Shown: positions 13,866 through 28,783, numbered from the stretch's first letter. The stretch is DNA of 64,000 bases from Nereocystis luetkeana (GCA_031213475.1 JARUPZ010000018.1:6547680-6611679); one strand, 5' to 3'. Notes: generated by a model not told the origin, from the sequence alone. Numbers and translations are program-made.

Positions 13866-16631
13866 GTGGGGACACCAGCCGGATTAATTATGTGGGTATC
13901 CTCCCCCCCTCCCAAGAGCCTTCGTTCCTTGCTACGAGTAACCGGTCTCGAACAAAGGCGCGAAAAGAAACAAAATGTTCCCTCCCATGGAACGATCAGT
14001 CATCACTGGGAGTTACTGGGGGTCTTGGTTAACCACGAACTACAACCACGGCAGAAATTCAAGGCCGGGTCACGACATGCGGCGACCAGTACTGGTACGA
14101 AGACTCGACTACGTATCTTCAAGGATCCACAACGACCATCCTCCTACTCGTGGACTAGCACCTACCTAGGATACAGTACTACCACCAACCTCCAGCCCAC
14201 AGTAGATACGACGTGGGGACACCAGCCGGATTATTTATGTGGGTATCCTCCCCCCCTCCCAAGAGCCTTCGTTCCTTGCTACGAGTAACCGGTCTCTAAC
14301 AAAGGCGCGAAGAGAAACAAAATGTTCCCTCCCATGGAACGATCAGTCATCACTGGGAGTTACTGGGGGTCTTGGGTAACCACGAACTACAACCACGGCA
14401 GAAATTCAAGGCCGGGTCACGACATGCGGCGACCAGTACTGGTACGAAGACTCGACTACGTATCTTCAAGGATCCACAACGACCATCCTCCTACTCGTGG
14501 ACTAGGACCTACCTAGGATACAGTACTACCACCAACCTCCAGCCCACAGTAGATACGACGTCGGGACACCAGCCGGATTAATTATGTGGGTATCCTCCCC
14601 CCCTCCCAGGAGCCTTCGTTCCTTGCTACGAGTAACCGGTCTCGAAAAGAGGCGCGAAGCGAAACAAAATGTTTCCTCCCATGGAACGATCAGTCATCAC
14701 TGGGAGTTACTGGGGGTCTTGGGTAACCACGAACTACAACCACGGCAGAAATTCAAGGCCGGGTCACGACATGCGGCGACCAGTACTGGTACGAAGACTC
14801 GACTACGTATCTTCAAGGATCCACAACGACCATCCTCCTACTCGTGGACTAGCACCTACCTAGGATACAGTACTACCACCAACCTCCAGCCCACAGTAGA
14901 TACGACGTCGGGACACCAGCCGGATTAATTATGTGGGTATCCTCCCCCCCTCCCAAGAGCCTTCGTTCCTTGCTACGAGTAACCGGTCTCGAAAAAAGGC
15001 GCGAAGCGAAACAAAATGTTCCCTCCCATGGAACGATCAGTCATCACTGGGAGTTACTGGGGGTCTTGGGTAACCACGAACTACAACCACGGCAGAAATT
15101 CAAGGCCGGGTCACGACATGCGGCGACCAGTACTGGTACGAAGACTCGACTACGTATCTTCAAGGATCCACAACGACCATCCTCCTACTCGTGGACTAGG
15201 ACCTACCTAGGATACAGTACTACCACCAACCTCCAGCCCACAGTAGATACGACGTGGGGACACCAGCCGGATTATTTATGTGGGTATCCTCCCCCCCTCC
15301 CAAGAGCCTTCGTTCCTTGCTACGAGTAACCGGTCTCGAAGGCGCGAAGCGAAACAAAATGTTCCCTCCCATGGAACGATCAGTCATCACTGGGAGTTAC
15401 TGGGGTCTTGGGTAACCACGAACTACAACCACGGGAGAAATTCAAGGCCGGGTCACGACATGCGGCGACCAGTACTGGTACGAAGACTCGACTACGTATC
15501 TTCAAGGATCCACAACGACCATCCTCCTACTCGTGGACTAGCACCTACCTAGGATACAGTACTACCACCAACCTCCAGCCCACAGTAGATACGACGTGGG
15601 GACACCAGCCGGATTATTTATGTGGGTATCCTCCCCCCCTCCCAAGAGCCTTCGTTCCTTGCTACGAGTAACCGGTCTCGAAAAATGGCGTGAAGCGAAA
15701 CAAAATGTTCCCTCCCATGGAACGATCAGTCATCACTGGGAGTTGCTGGGGGTCTTGGGTAACCACGAACTACAACCACGGCAGAAATTCAAGGCCGGGT
15801 CACGACATGCGGCGACCAGTACTGGTACGAAGACTCGACTACGTATCTTCAAGGATCCACAACGACCATCCTCCTACTCGTGGACTAGCACCTACCTAGG
15901 ATACAGTACTACCACCAACCTCCAGCCCACAGTAGATACGACGTGGGGACACCAGCCGGATTAATTATGTGGGTATCCTCCCCCCCTCCCAAGAGCCTTC
16001 GTTCCTTGCTACGAGTAACCGGTCTCGAAGGCGCGAAGCGAAACAAAATGTTCCCTCCCATGGAACGATCAGTCATCACTGGGAGTTACTGGGGTCTTGG
16101 GTAACCACGAACTACAACCACGGCAGAAATTCAAGGCCAGGTCACGACATGCGGCGACCAGTACTGGTACGAAGACTCGACTACGTATCTTCAAGGATCC
16201 ACAACGACCATCCTCCTACTCGTGGACTAGCACCTACCTAGGATACAGTACTACCACCAACCTCCAGCCCACAGTAGATACGACGTGGGGACACCAGCCG
16301 GATTAATTATGTGGGTATCCTCCCCCCCTCCCAAGAGCCTTCGTTCCTTGCTACGAGTAACCGGTCTCGAAAAATGGCGCGAAGCGAAACAAAATGTTCC
16401 CTCCCATGGAACGATCAGTCATCACTGGGAGTTACTGGGGGTCTTGGGTAACCACGAACTACAACCACGGCAGAAATTCAAGGCCGGGTCACGACATGCG
16501 GCGACCAGTACTGGTACGAAGACTCGACTACGTATCTTCAAGGATCCACAACGACCATCCTCCTACTCGTGGACTAGCACCTACCTAGGATACAGTACTA
16601 CCACCAACCTCCAGCCCACAGTAGATACGAC
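13866..16631 (+). repeat. Transition block, monomers 41-48
   Basis: Monomers start at 13866, 14213, 14560, 14907, 15254, 15596, 15943 and 16285. The left part still shows markers of the preceding unit (AAGA insert, ACGTCGGG, GACTAGGACC). From 15254 the next family appears: 342-bp monomers in which the G5 run is G4, and 347-bp monomers with the AAAT insert. The start ATTATTTATG replaces ATTAATTATG in three of these copies. The monomer at 15943 is the first to combine the G deletion with GGCCAGGTC, the haplotype that spreads through the next 12 kb. Confidence 0.85.
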
Positions 16632-19600
16632 GTGGGGTCACCAGCCGGATTAATTATGTGGGTATCCTCCCCCCCTCCCAAGAGCCTTCGTTCCTTGCTA
16701 CGAGTAACCGGTCTCGAAAAAAGGCGCGAAGCGAAACAAAATGTTCCCTCCCATGGAACGATCAGTCATCACTGGGAGTTACTGGGGGTCTTGGGTAACC
16801 ACGAACTACAACCACGGCAGAAATTCAAGGCCGGGTCACGACATGCGGCGACCAGTACTGGTACGAAGACTCGACTACGTATCTTCAAGGATCCACAACG
16901 ACCATCCTCCTACTCGTGGACTAGCACCTACCTAGGATACAGTACTACCACCAACCTCCAGCCCACAGTAGATACGACGTGGGGACACCAGCCGGATTAA
17001 TTATGTGGGTATCCTCCCCCCCTCCCAAGAGCCTTCGTTCCTTGCTACGAGTAACCGGTCTCGAAAAATGGCGCGAAGCGAAACAAAATGTTCCCTCCCA
17101 TGGAACGATCAGTCATCACTGGGAGTTACTGGGGGTCTTGGGTAACCACGAACTACAACCACGGCAGAAATTCAAGGCCGGGTCACGACATGCGGCGACC
17201 AGTACTGGTACGAAGACTCGACTACGTATCTTCAAGGATCCACAACGACCATCCTCCTACTCGTGGACTAGCACCTACCTAGGATACAGTACTACCACCA
17301 ACCTCCAGCCCACAGTAGATACGACGTGGGGTCACCAGCCGGATTAATTATGTGGGTATCCTCCCCCCCTCCCAAGAGCCTTCGTTCCTTGCTACGAGTA
17401 ACCGGTCTCGAAAAAAGGCGCGAAGCGAAACAAAATGTTCCCTCCCATGGAACGATCAGTCATCACTGGGAGTTACTGGGGGTCTTGGGTAACCACGAAC
17501 TACAACCACGGCAGAAATTCAAGGCCGGGTCACGACATGCGGCGACCAGTACTGGTACGAAGACTCGACTACGTATCTTCAAGGATCCACAACGACCATC
17601 CTCCTACTCGTGGACTAGCACCTACCTAGGATACAGTACTACCACCAACCTCCAGCCCACAGTAGATACGACGTGGGGACACCAGCCGGATTAATTATGT
17701 GGGTATCCTCCCCCCCTTCCAAGAGCCTTCGTTCCTTGCTACGAGTAACCGGTCTCGAAGGCGCGAAGCGAAACAAAATGTTCCCTCCCATGGAACGATC
17801 AGTCATCACTGGGAGTTACTGGGGGTCTTGGGTAACCACGAACTACAACCACGGCAGAAATTCAAGGCCGGGTCACGACATGCGGCGACCAGTACTGGTA
17901 CGAAGACTCGACTACGTATCTTCAAGGATCCAAAACGACCATCCTCCTACTCGTGGACTAGCACCTACCTAGGATACAGTACTACCACCAACCTCCAGCC
18001 CACAGTAGATACGACGTGGGGACACCAGCCGGATTAATTATGTGGGTATCCTCCCCCCCTCCCAAGAGCCTTCGTTCCTTGCTACGAGTAACCGGTCTCG
18101 AAGGCGCGAAGCGAAACAAAATGTTCCCTCCCATGGAACGATCAGTCATCACTGGGAGTTACTGGGGTCTTGGGTAACCACGAACTACAACCACGGCAGA
18201 AATTCAAGGCCAGGTCACGACATGCGGCGACCAGTACTGGTACGAAGACTCGACTACGTATCTTCAAGGATCCACAACGACCATCCTCCTACTCGTGGAC
18301 TAGCACCTACCTAGGATACAGTACTACCACCAACCTCCAGCCCACAGTAGATACGACGTGGGGGCACCAGCCGGATTAATTATGTGGGTATCCTCCCCCC
18401 CTCCCAAGAGCCTTCGTTCCTTGCTACGAGTAACCGGTCTCGAAAAAAGGCGCGAAGCGAAACAAAATGTTCCCTCCCATGGAACGATCAGTCATCACTG
18501 GGAGTTACTGGGGGTCTTGGGTAACCACGAACTACAACCACGGCAGAAATTCAAGGCCGGGTCACGACATGCGGCGACCAGTACTGGTACGAAGACTCGA
18601 CTACGTATCTTCAAGGATCCACAACGACCATCCTCCTACTCGTGGACTAGCACCTACCTAGGATACAGTACTACCACCAACCTCCAGCCCACAGTAGATA
18701 CGACGTGGGGACACCAGCCGGATTAATTATGTGGGTATCCTCCCCCCCTTCCAAGAGCCTTCGTTCCTTGCTACGAGTAACCGGTCTCGAAGGCGCGAAG
18801 CGAAACAAAATGTTCCCTCCCATGGAACGATCAGTCATCACTGGGAGTTACTGGGGGTCTTGGGTAACCACGAACTACAACCACGGCAGAAATTCAAGGC
18901 CGGGTCACGACATGCGGCGACCAGTACTGGTACGAAGACTCGACTACGTATCTTCAAGGATCCACAACGACCATCCTCCTACTCGTGGACTAGCACCTAC
19001 CTAGGATACAGTACTACCACCAACCTCCAGCCCACAGTAGATACGACGTGGGGACACCAGCCGGATTAATTATGTGGGTATCCTCCCCCCCTCCCAAGAG
19101 CCTTCGTTCCTTGCTACGAGTAACCGGTCTCGAAGGCGCGAAGCGAAACAAAATGTTCCCTCCCATGGAACGATCAGTCATCACTGGGAGTTACTGGGGT
19201 CTTGGGTAACCACGAACTACAACCACGGCAGAAATTCAAGGCCAGGTCACGACATGCGGCGACCAGTACTGGTACGAAGACTCGACTACGTATCTTCAAG
19301 GATCCACAACGACCATCCTCCTACTCGTGGACTAGCACCTACCTAGGATACAGTACTACCACCAACCTCCAGCCCACAGTAGATACGACGTGGGGACACC
19401 AGCCGGATTAATTATGTGGGTATCCTCCCCCCCTCCCAAGAGCCTTCGTTCCTTGCTACGAGTAACCGGTCTCGAAAAATGGCGCGAAGCGAAACAAAAT
19501 GTTCCCTCCCATGGAACGATCAGTCATCACTGGGAGTTACTGGGGGTCTTGGGTAACCACGAACTACAACCACGGCAGAAATTCAAGGCCGGGTCACGAC

Positions 19601-22490
19601 ATGCGGCGACCAGTACTGGTACGAAGACTCGACTACGTATCTTCAAGGATCCACAACGACCATCCTCCTACTCGTGGACTAGCACCTACCTAGGATACAG
19701 TACTACCACCAACCTCCAGCCCACAGTAGATACGACGTGGGGGCACCAGCCGGATTAATTATGTGGGTATCCTCCCCCCCTCCCAAGAGCCTTCGTTCCT
19801 TGCTACGAGTAACCGGTCTCGAAAAAAGGCGCGAAGCGAAACAAAATGTTCCCTCCCATGGAACGATCAGTCATCACTGGGAGTTACTGGGGGTCTTGGG
19901 TAACCACGAACTACAACCACGGCAGAAATTCAAGGCCGGGTCACGACATGCGGCGACCAGTACTGGTACGAAGACTCGACTACGTATCTTCAAGGATCCA
20001 CAACGACCATCCTCCTACTCGTGGACTAGCACCTACCTAGGATACAGTACTACCACCAACCTCCAGCCCACAGTAGATACGACGTGGGGACACCAGCCGG
20101 ATTAATTATGTGGGTATCCTCCCCCCCTTCCAAGAGCCTTCGTTCCTTGCTACGAGTAACCGGTCTCGAAGGCGCGAAGCGAAACAAAATGTTCCCTCCC
20201 ATGGAACGATCAGTCATCACTGGGAGTTACTGGGGGTCTTGGGTAACCACGAACTACAACCACGGCAGAAATTCAAGGCCGGGTCACGACATGCGGCGAC
20301 CAGTACTGGTACGAAGACTCGACTACGTATCTTCAAGGATCCAAAACGACCATCCTCCTACTCGTGGACTAGCACTTACCTAGGATACAGTACTACCACC
20401 AACCTCCAGCCCACAGTAGATACGACGTGGGGACACCAGCCGGATTAATTATGTGGGTATCCTCCCCCCCTCCCAAGAGCCTTCGTTCCTTGCTACGAGT
20501 AACCGGTCTCGAAGGCGCGAAGCGAAACAAAATGTTCCCTCCCATGGAACGATCAGTCATCACTGGGAGTTACTGGGGTCTTGGGTAACCACGAACTACA
20601 ACCACGGCAGAAATTCAAGGCCAGGTCACGACATGCGGCGACCAGTACTGGTACGAAGACTCGACTACGTATCTTCAAGGATCCACAACGACCATCCTCC
20701 TACTCGTGGACTAGCACCTACCTAGGATACAGTACTACCACCAACCTCCAGCCCACAGTAGATACGACGTGGGGACACCAGCCGGATTAATTATGTGGGT
20801 ATCCTCCCCCCCTCCCAAGAGCCTTCGTTCCTTGCTACGAGTAACCGGTCTCGAAAAATGGCGCGAAGCGAAACAAAATGTTCCCTCCCATGGAACGATC
20901 AGTCATCACTGGGAGTTACTGGGGGTCTTGGGTAACCACGAACTACAACCACGGCAGAAATTCAAGGCCGGGTCACGACATGCGGCGACCAGTACTGGTA
21001 CGAAGACTCGACTACGTATCTTCAAGGATCCACAACGACCATCCTCCTACTCGTGGACTAGCACCTACCTAGGATACAGTACTACCACCAACCTCCAGCC
21101 CACAGTAGATACGACGTGGGGACACCAGCCGGATTAATTATGTGGGTATCCTCCCCCCCTTCCAAGAGCCTTCGTTCCTTGCTACGAGTAACCGGTCTCG
21201 AAGGCGCGAAGCGAAACAAAATGTTCCCTCCCATGGAACGATCAGTCATCACTGGGAGTTACTGGGGGTCTTGGGTAACCACGAACTACAACCACGGCAG
21301 AAATTCAAGGCCGGGTCACGACATGCGGCGACCAGTACTGGTACGAAGACTCGACTACGTATCTTCAAGGATCCAAAACGACCATCCTCCTACTCGTGGA
21401 CTAGCACCTACCTAGGATACAGTACTACCACCAACCTCCAGCCCACAGTAGATACGACGTGGGGACACCAGCCGGATTAATTATGTGGGTATCCTCCCCC
21501 CCTCCCAAGAGCCTTCGTTCCTTGCTACGAGTAACCGGTCTCGAAGGCGCGAAGCGAAACAAAATGTTCCCTCCCATGGAACGATCAGTCATCACTGGGA
21601 GTTACTGGGGTCTTGGGTAACCACGAACTACAACCACGGCAGAAATTCAAGGCCAGGTCACGACATGCGGCGACCAGTACTGGTACGAAGACTCGACTAC
21701 GTATCTTCAAGGATCCACAACGACCATCCTCCTACTCGTGGACTAGCACCTACCTAGGATACAGTACTACCACCAACCTCCAGCCCACAGTAGATACGAC
21801 GTGGGGACACCAGCCGGATTAATTATGTGGGTATCCTCCCCCCCTCCCAAGAGCCTTCGTTCCTTGCTACGAGTAACCGGTCTCGAAAAAAGGCGCGAAG
21901 CGAAACAAAATGTTCCCTCCCATGGAACGATCAGTCATCACTGGGAGTTACTGGGGGTCTTGGGTAACCACGAACTACAACCACGGCAGAAATTCAAGGC
22001 CGGGTCACGACATGCGGCGACCAGTACTGGTACGAAGACTCGACTACGTATCTTCAAGGATCCACAACGACCATCCTCCTACTCGTGGACTAGCACCTAC
22101 CTAGGATACAGTACTACCACCAACCTCCAGCCCACAGTAGATACGACGTGGGGACACCAGCCGGATTAATTATGTGGGTATCCTCCCCCCCTTCCAAGAG
22201 CCTTCGTTCCTTGCTACGAGTAACCGGTCTCGAAGGCGCGAAGCGAAACAAAATGTTCCCTCCCATGGAACGATCAGTCATCACTGGGAGTTACTGGGGG
22301 TCTTGGGTAACCACGAACTACAACCACGGCAGAAATTCAAGGCCGGGTCACGACATGCGGCGACCAGTACTGGTACGAAGACTCGACTACGTATCTTCAA
22401 GGATCCACAACGACCATCCTCCTACTCGTGGACTAGCACCTACCTAGGATACAGTACTACCACCAACCTCCAGCCCACAGTAGATACGAC
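16632..22490 (+). repeat. 17-monomer higher-order unit, copy 1 (5859 bp)
   Basis: Monomers start at 16632, 16979, 17326, 17673, 18016, 18358, 18705, 19048, 19390, 19737, 20084, 20427, 20769, 21116, 21459, 21801 and 22148. An older trimer of 1032 bp is visible inside: a 343-bp monomer with CCCCTTCCAAG, a 342-bp monomer with G4 and GGCCAGGTC, and a 347-bp monomer. It occurs at 17673, 18705, 20084 and 21116. Extra markers are GTGGGGTCACC (16632, 17326), GTGGGGGCACC (18358, 19737), CCAAAACGACC (17673, 20084, 21116) and GCACTTACC (near 20372). Confidence 0.92.
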
Positions 22491-25400
22491 GTGGGGTCAC
22501 CAGCCGGATTAATTATGTGGGTATCCTCCCCCCCTCCCAAGAGCCTTCGTTCCTTGCTACGAGTAACCGGTCTCGAAAAAAGGCGCGAAGCGAAACAAAA
22601 TGTTCCCTCCCATGGAACGATCAGTCATCACTGGGAGTTACTGGGGGTCTTGGGTAACCACGAACTACAACCACGGCAGAAATTCAAGGCCGGGTCACGA
22701 CATGCGGCGACCAGTACTGGTACGAAGACTCGACTACGTATCTTCAAGGATCCACAACGACCATCCTCCTACTCGTGGACTAGCACCTACCTAGGATACA
22801 GTACTACCACCAACCTCCAGCCCACAGTAGATACGACGTGGGGACACCAGCCGGATTAATTATGTGGGTATCCTCCCCCCCTCCCAAGAGCCTTCGTTCC
22901 TTGCTACGAGTAACCGGTCTCGAAAAATGGCGCGAAGCGAAACAAAATGTTCCCTCCCATGGAACGATCAGTCATCACTGGGAGTTACTGGGGGTCTTGG
23001 GTAACCACGAACTACAACCACGGCAGAAATTCAAGGCCGGGTCACGACATGCGGCGACCAGTACTGGTACGAAGACTCGACTACGTATCTTCAAGGATCC
23101 ACAACGACCATCCTCCTACTCGTGGACTAGCACCTACCTAGGATACAGTACTACCACCAACCTCCAGCCCACAGTAGATACGACGTGGGGTCACCAGCCG
23201 GATTAATTATGTGGGTATCCTCCCCCCCTCCCAAGAGCCTTCGTTCCTTGCTACGAGTAACCGGTCTCGAAAAAAGGCGCGAAGCGAAACAAAATGTTCC
23301 CTCCCATGGAACGATCAGTCATCACTGGGAGTTACTGGGGGTCTTGGGTAACCACGAACTACAACCACGGCAGAAATTCAAGGCCGGGTCACGACATGCG
23401 GCGACCAGTACTGGTACGAAGACTCGACTACGTATCTTCAAGGATCCACAACGACCATCCTCCTACTCGTGGACTAGCACCTACCTAGGATACAGTACTA
23501 CCACCAACCTCCAGCCCACAGTAGATACGACGTGGGGACACCAGCCGGATTAATTATGTGGGTATCCTCCCCCCCTTCCAAGAGCCTTCGTTCCTTGCTA
23601 CGAGTAACCGGTCTCGAAGGCGCGAAGCGAAACAAAATGTTCCCTCCCATGGAACGATCAGTCATCACTGGGAGTTACTGGGGGTCTTGGGTAACCACGA
23701 ACTACAACCACGGCAGAAATTCAAGGCCGGGTCACGACATGCGGCGACCAGTACTGGTACGAAGACTCGACTACGTATCTTCAAGGATCCAAAACGACCA
23801 TCCTCCTACTCGTGGACTAGCACCTACCTAGGATACAGTACTACCACCAACCTCCAGCCCACAGTAGATACGACGTGGGGACACCAGCCGGATTAATTAT
23901 GTGGGTATCCTCCCCCCCTCCCAAGAGCCTTCGTTCCTTGCTACGAGTAACCGGTCTCGAAGGCGCGAAGCGAAACAAAATGTTCCCTCCCATGGAACGA
24001 TCAGTCATCACTGGGAGTTACTGGGGTCTTGGGTAACCACGAACTACAACCACGGCAGAAATTCAAGGCCAGGTCACGACATGCGGCGACCAGTACTGGT
24101 ACGAAGACTCGACTACGTATCTTCAAGGATCCACAACGACCATCCTCCTACTCGTGGACTAGCACCTACCTAGGATACAGTACTACCACCAACCTCCAGC
24201 CCACAGTAGATACGACGTGGGGGCACCAGCCGGATTAATTATGTGGGTATCCTCCCCCCCTCCCAAGAGCCTTCGTTCCTTGCTACGAGTAACCGGTCTC
24301 GAAAAAAGGCGCGAAGCGAAACAAAATGTTCCCTCCCATGGAACGATCAGTCATCACTGGGAGTTACTGGGGGTCTTGGGTAACCACGAACTACAACCAC
24401 GGCAGAAATTCAAGGCCGGGTCACGACATGCGGCGACCAGTACTGGTACGAAGACTCGACTACGTATCTTCAAGGATCCACAACGACCATCCTCCTACTC
24501 GTGGACTAGCACCTACCTAGGATACAGTACTACCACCAACCTCCAGCCCACAGTAGATACGACGTGGGGACACCAGCCGGATTAATTATGTGGGTATCCT
24601 CCCCCCCTTCCAAGAGCCTTCGTTCCTTGCTACGAGTAACCGGTCTCGAAGGCGCGAAGCGAAACAAAATGTTCCCTCCCATGGAACGATCAGTCATCAC
24701 TGGGAGTTACTGGGGGTCTTGGGTAACCACGAACTACAACCACGGCAGAAATTCAAGGCCGGGTCACGACATGCGGCGACCAGTACTGGTACGAAGACTC
24801 GACTACGTATCTTCAAGGATCCACAACGACCATCCTCCTACTCGTGGACTAGCACCTACCTAGGATACAGTACTACCACCAACCTCCAGCCCACAGTAGA
24901 TACGACGTGGGGACACCAGCCGGATTAATTATGTGGGTATCCTCCCCCCCTCCCAAGAGCCTTCGTTCCTTGCTACGAGTAACCGGTCTCGAAGGCGCGA
25001 AGCGAAACAAAATGTTCCCTCCCATGGAACGATCAGTCATCACTGGGAGTTACTGGGGTCTTGGGTAACCACGAACTACAACCACGGCAGAAATTCAAGG
25101 CCAGGTCACGACATGCGGCGACCAGTACTGGTACGAAGACTCGACTACGTATCTTCAAGGATCCACAACGACCATCCTCCTACTCGTGGACTAGCACCTA
25201 CCTAGGATACAGTACTACCACCAACCTCCAGCCCACAGTAGATACGACGTGGGGACACCAGCCGGATTAATTATGTGGGTATCCTCCCCCCCTCCCAAGA
25301 GCCTTCGTTCCTTGCTACGAGTAACCGGTCTCGAAAAATGGCGCGAAGCGAAACAAAATGTTCCCTCCCATGGAACGATCAGTCATCACTGGGAGTTACT

Positions 25401-28349
25401 GGGGGTCTTGGGTAACCACGAACTACAACCACGGCAGAAATTCAAGGCCGGGTCACGACATGCGGCGACCAGTACTGGTACGAAGACTCGACTACGTATC
25501 TTCAAGGATCCACAACGACCATCCTCCTACTCGTGGACTAGCACCTACCTAGGATACAGTACTACCACCAACCTCCAGCCCACAGTAGATACGACGTGGG
25601 GGCACCAGCCGGATTAATTATGTGGGTATCCTCCCCCCCTCCCAAGAGCCTTCGTTCCTTGCTACGAGTAACCGGTCTCGAAAAAAGGCGCGAAGCGAAA
25701 CAAAATGTTCCCTCCCATGGAACGATCAGTCATCACTGGGAGTTACTGGGGGTCTTGGGTAACCACGAACTACAACCACGGCAGAAATTCAAGGCCGGGT
25801 CACGACATGCGGCGACCAGTACTGGTACGAAGACTCGACTACGTATCTTCAAGGATCCACAACGACCATCCTCCTACTCGTGGACTAGCACCTACCTAGG
25901 ATACAGTACTACCACCAACCTCCAGCCCACAGTAGATACGACGTGGGGACACCAGCCGGATTAATTATGTGGGTATCCTCCCCCCCTTCCAAGAGCCTTC
26001 GTTCCTTGCTACGAGTAACCGGTCTCGAAGGCGCGAAGCGAAACAAAATGTTCCCTCCCATGGAACGATCAGTCATCACTGGGAGTTACTGGGGGTCTTG
26101 GGTAACCACGAACTACAACCACGGCAGAAATTCAAGGCCGGGTCACGACATGCGGCGACCAGTACTGGTACGAAGACTCGACTACGTATCTTCAAGGATC
26201 CAAAACGACCATCCTCCTACTCGTGGACTAGCACTTACCTAGGATACAGTACTACCACCAACCTCCAGCCCACAGTAGATACGACGTGGGGACACCAGCC
26301 GGATTAATTATGTGGGTATCCTCCCCCCCTCCCAAGAGCCTTCGTTCCTTGCTACGAGTAACCGGTCTCGAAGGCGCGAAGCGAAACAAAATGTTCCCTC
26401 CCATGGAACGATCAGTCATCACTGGGAGTTACTGGGGTCTTGGGTAACCACGAACTACAACCACGGCAGAAATTCAAGGCCAGGTCACGACATGCGGCGA
26501 CCAGTACTGGTACGAAGACTCGACTACGTATCTTCAAGGATCCACAACGACCATCCTCCTACTCGTGGACTAGCACCTACCTAGGATACAGTACTACCAC
26601 CAACCTCCAGCCCACAGTAGATACGACGTGGGGACACCAGCCGGATTAATTATGTGGGTATCCTCCCCCCCTCCCAAGAGCCTTCGTTCCTTGCTACGAG
26701 TAACCGGTCTCGAAAAATGGCGCGAAGCGAAACAAAATGTTCCCTCCCATGGAACGATCAGTCATCACTGGGAGTTACTGGGGGTCTTGGGTAACCACGA
26801 ACTACAACCACGGCAGAAATTCAAGGCCGGGTCACGACATGCGGCGACCAGTACTGGTACGAAGACTCGACTACGTATCTTCAAGGATCCACAACGACCA
26901 TCCTCCTACTCGTGGACTAGCACCTACCTAGGATACAGTACTACCACCAACCTCCAGCCCACAGTAGATACGACGTGGGGACACCAGCCGGATTAATTAT
27001 GTGGGTATCCTCCCCCCCTTCCAAGAGCCTTCGTTCCTTGCTACGAGTAACCGGTCTCGAAGGCGCGAAGCGAAACAAAATGTTCCCTCCCATGGAACGA
27101 TCAGTCATCACTGGGAGTTACTGGGGGTCTTGGGTAACCACGAACTACAACCACGGCAGAAATTCAAGGCCGGGTCACGACATGCGGCGACCAGTACTGG
27201 TACGAAGACTCGACTACGTATCTTCAAGGATCCAAAACGACCATCCTCCTACTCGTGGACTAGCACCTACCTAGGATACAGTACTACCACCAACCTCCAG
27301 CCCACAGTAGATACGACGTGGGGACACCAGCCGGATTAATTATGTGGGTATCCTCCCCCCCTCCCAAGAGCCTTCGTTCCTTGCTACGAGTAACCGGTCT
27401 CGAAGGCGCGAAGCGAAACAAAATGTTCCCTCCCATGGAACGATCAGTCATCACTGGGAGTTACTGGGGTCTTGGGTAACCACGAACTACAACCACGGCA
27501 GAAATTCAAGGCCAGGTCACGACATGCGGCGACCAGTACTGGTACGAAGACTCGACTACGTATCTTCAAGGATCCACAACGACCATCCTCCTACTCGTGG
27601 ACTAGCACCTACCTAGGATACAGTACTACCACCAACCTCCAGCCCACAGTAGATACGACGTGGGGACACCAGCCGGATTAATTATGTGGGTATCCTCCCC
27701 CCCTCCCAAGAGCCTTCGTTCCTTGCTACGAGTAACCGGTCTCGAAAAAAGGCGCGAAGCGAAACAAAATGTTCCCTCCCATGGAACGATCAGTCATCAC
27801 TGGGAGTTACTGGGGGTCTTGGGTAACCACGAACTACAACCACGGCAGAAATTCAAGGCCGGGTCACGACATGCGGCGACCAGTACTGGTACGAAGACTC
27901 GACTACGTATCTTCAAGGATCCACAACGACCATCCTCCTACTCGTGGACTAGCACCTACCTAGGATACAGTACTACCACCAACCTCCAGCCCACAGTAGA
28001 TACGACGTGGGGACACCAGCCGGATTAATTATGTGGGTATCCTCCCCCCCTTCCAAGAGCCTTCGTTCCTTGCTACGAGTAACCGGTCTCGAAGGCGCGA
28101 AGCGAAACAAAATGTTCCCTCCCATGGAACGATCAGTCATCACTGGGAGTTACTGGGGGTCTTGGGTAACCACGAACTACAACCACGGCAGAAATTCAAG
28201 GCCGGGTCACGACATGCGGCGACCAGTACTGGTACGAAGACTCGACTACGTATCTTCAAGGATCCAAAACGACCATCCTCCTACTCGTGGACTAGCACCT
28301 ACCTAGGATACAGTACTACCACCAACCTCCAGCCCACAGTAGATACGAC
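22491..28349 (+). repeat. 17-monomer higher-order unit, copy 2 (5859 bp)
   Basis: Tandem copy of 16632-22490 with identical order of monomer lengths and every diagnostic variant displaced by 5859 bp, including GCACTTACC near 26231. Translations of the first 16 monomers match between copies. The 17th differs: the monomer at 28007 has CCAAAACGACC where 22148 has CCACAACGACC, so the breakpoint or a later conversion lies inside that monomer. The 1032-bp trimers recur at 23532, 24564, 25943 and 26975. The next monomer (28350) carries the AATA insert and is outside the duplication. Confidence 0.92.
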
Positions 28350-28783
28350 GTGGGGACACCAGCCGGATTAATTATGTGGGTATCCTCCCCCCCTCCCAAG
28401 AGCCTTCGTTCCTTGCTACGAGTAACCGGTCTCGAAAATAGGCGCGAAGCGAAACAAAATGTTCCCTCCCATGGAACGATCAGTCATCACTGGGAGTTAC
28501 TGGGGGTCTTGGGTAACCACGAACTACAACCACGGCAGAAATTCAAGGCCGGGTCACGACATGCGGCGACCAGTACTGGTACGAAGACTCGACTACGTAT
28601 CTTCAAGGATCCACAACGACCATCCTCCTACTCGTGGACTAGCACCTACCTAGGATACAGTACTACCACCAACCTCCAGCCCACAGTAGATACGACGTGG
28701 GGACACCAGCCGGATTAATTATGTGGGTATCCTCCCCCCCTCCCAAGAGCCTTCGTTCCTTGCTACGAGTAACCGGTCTCGAA

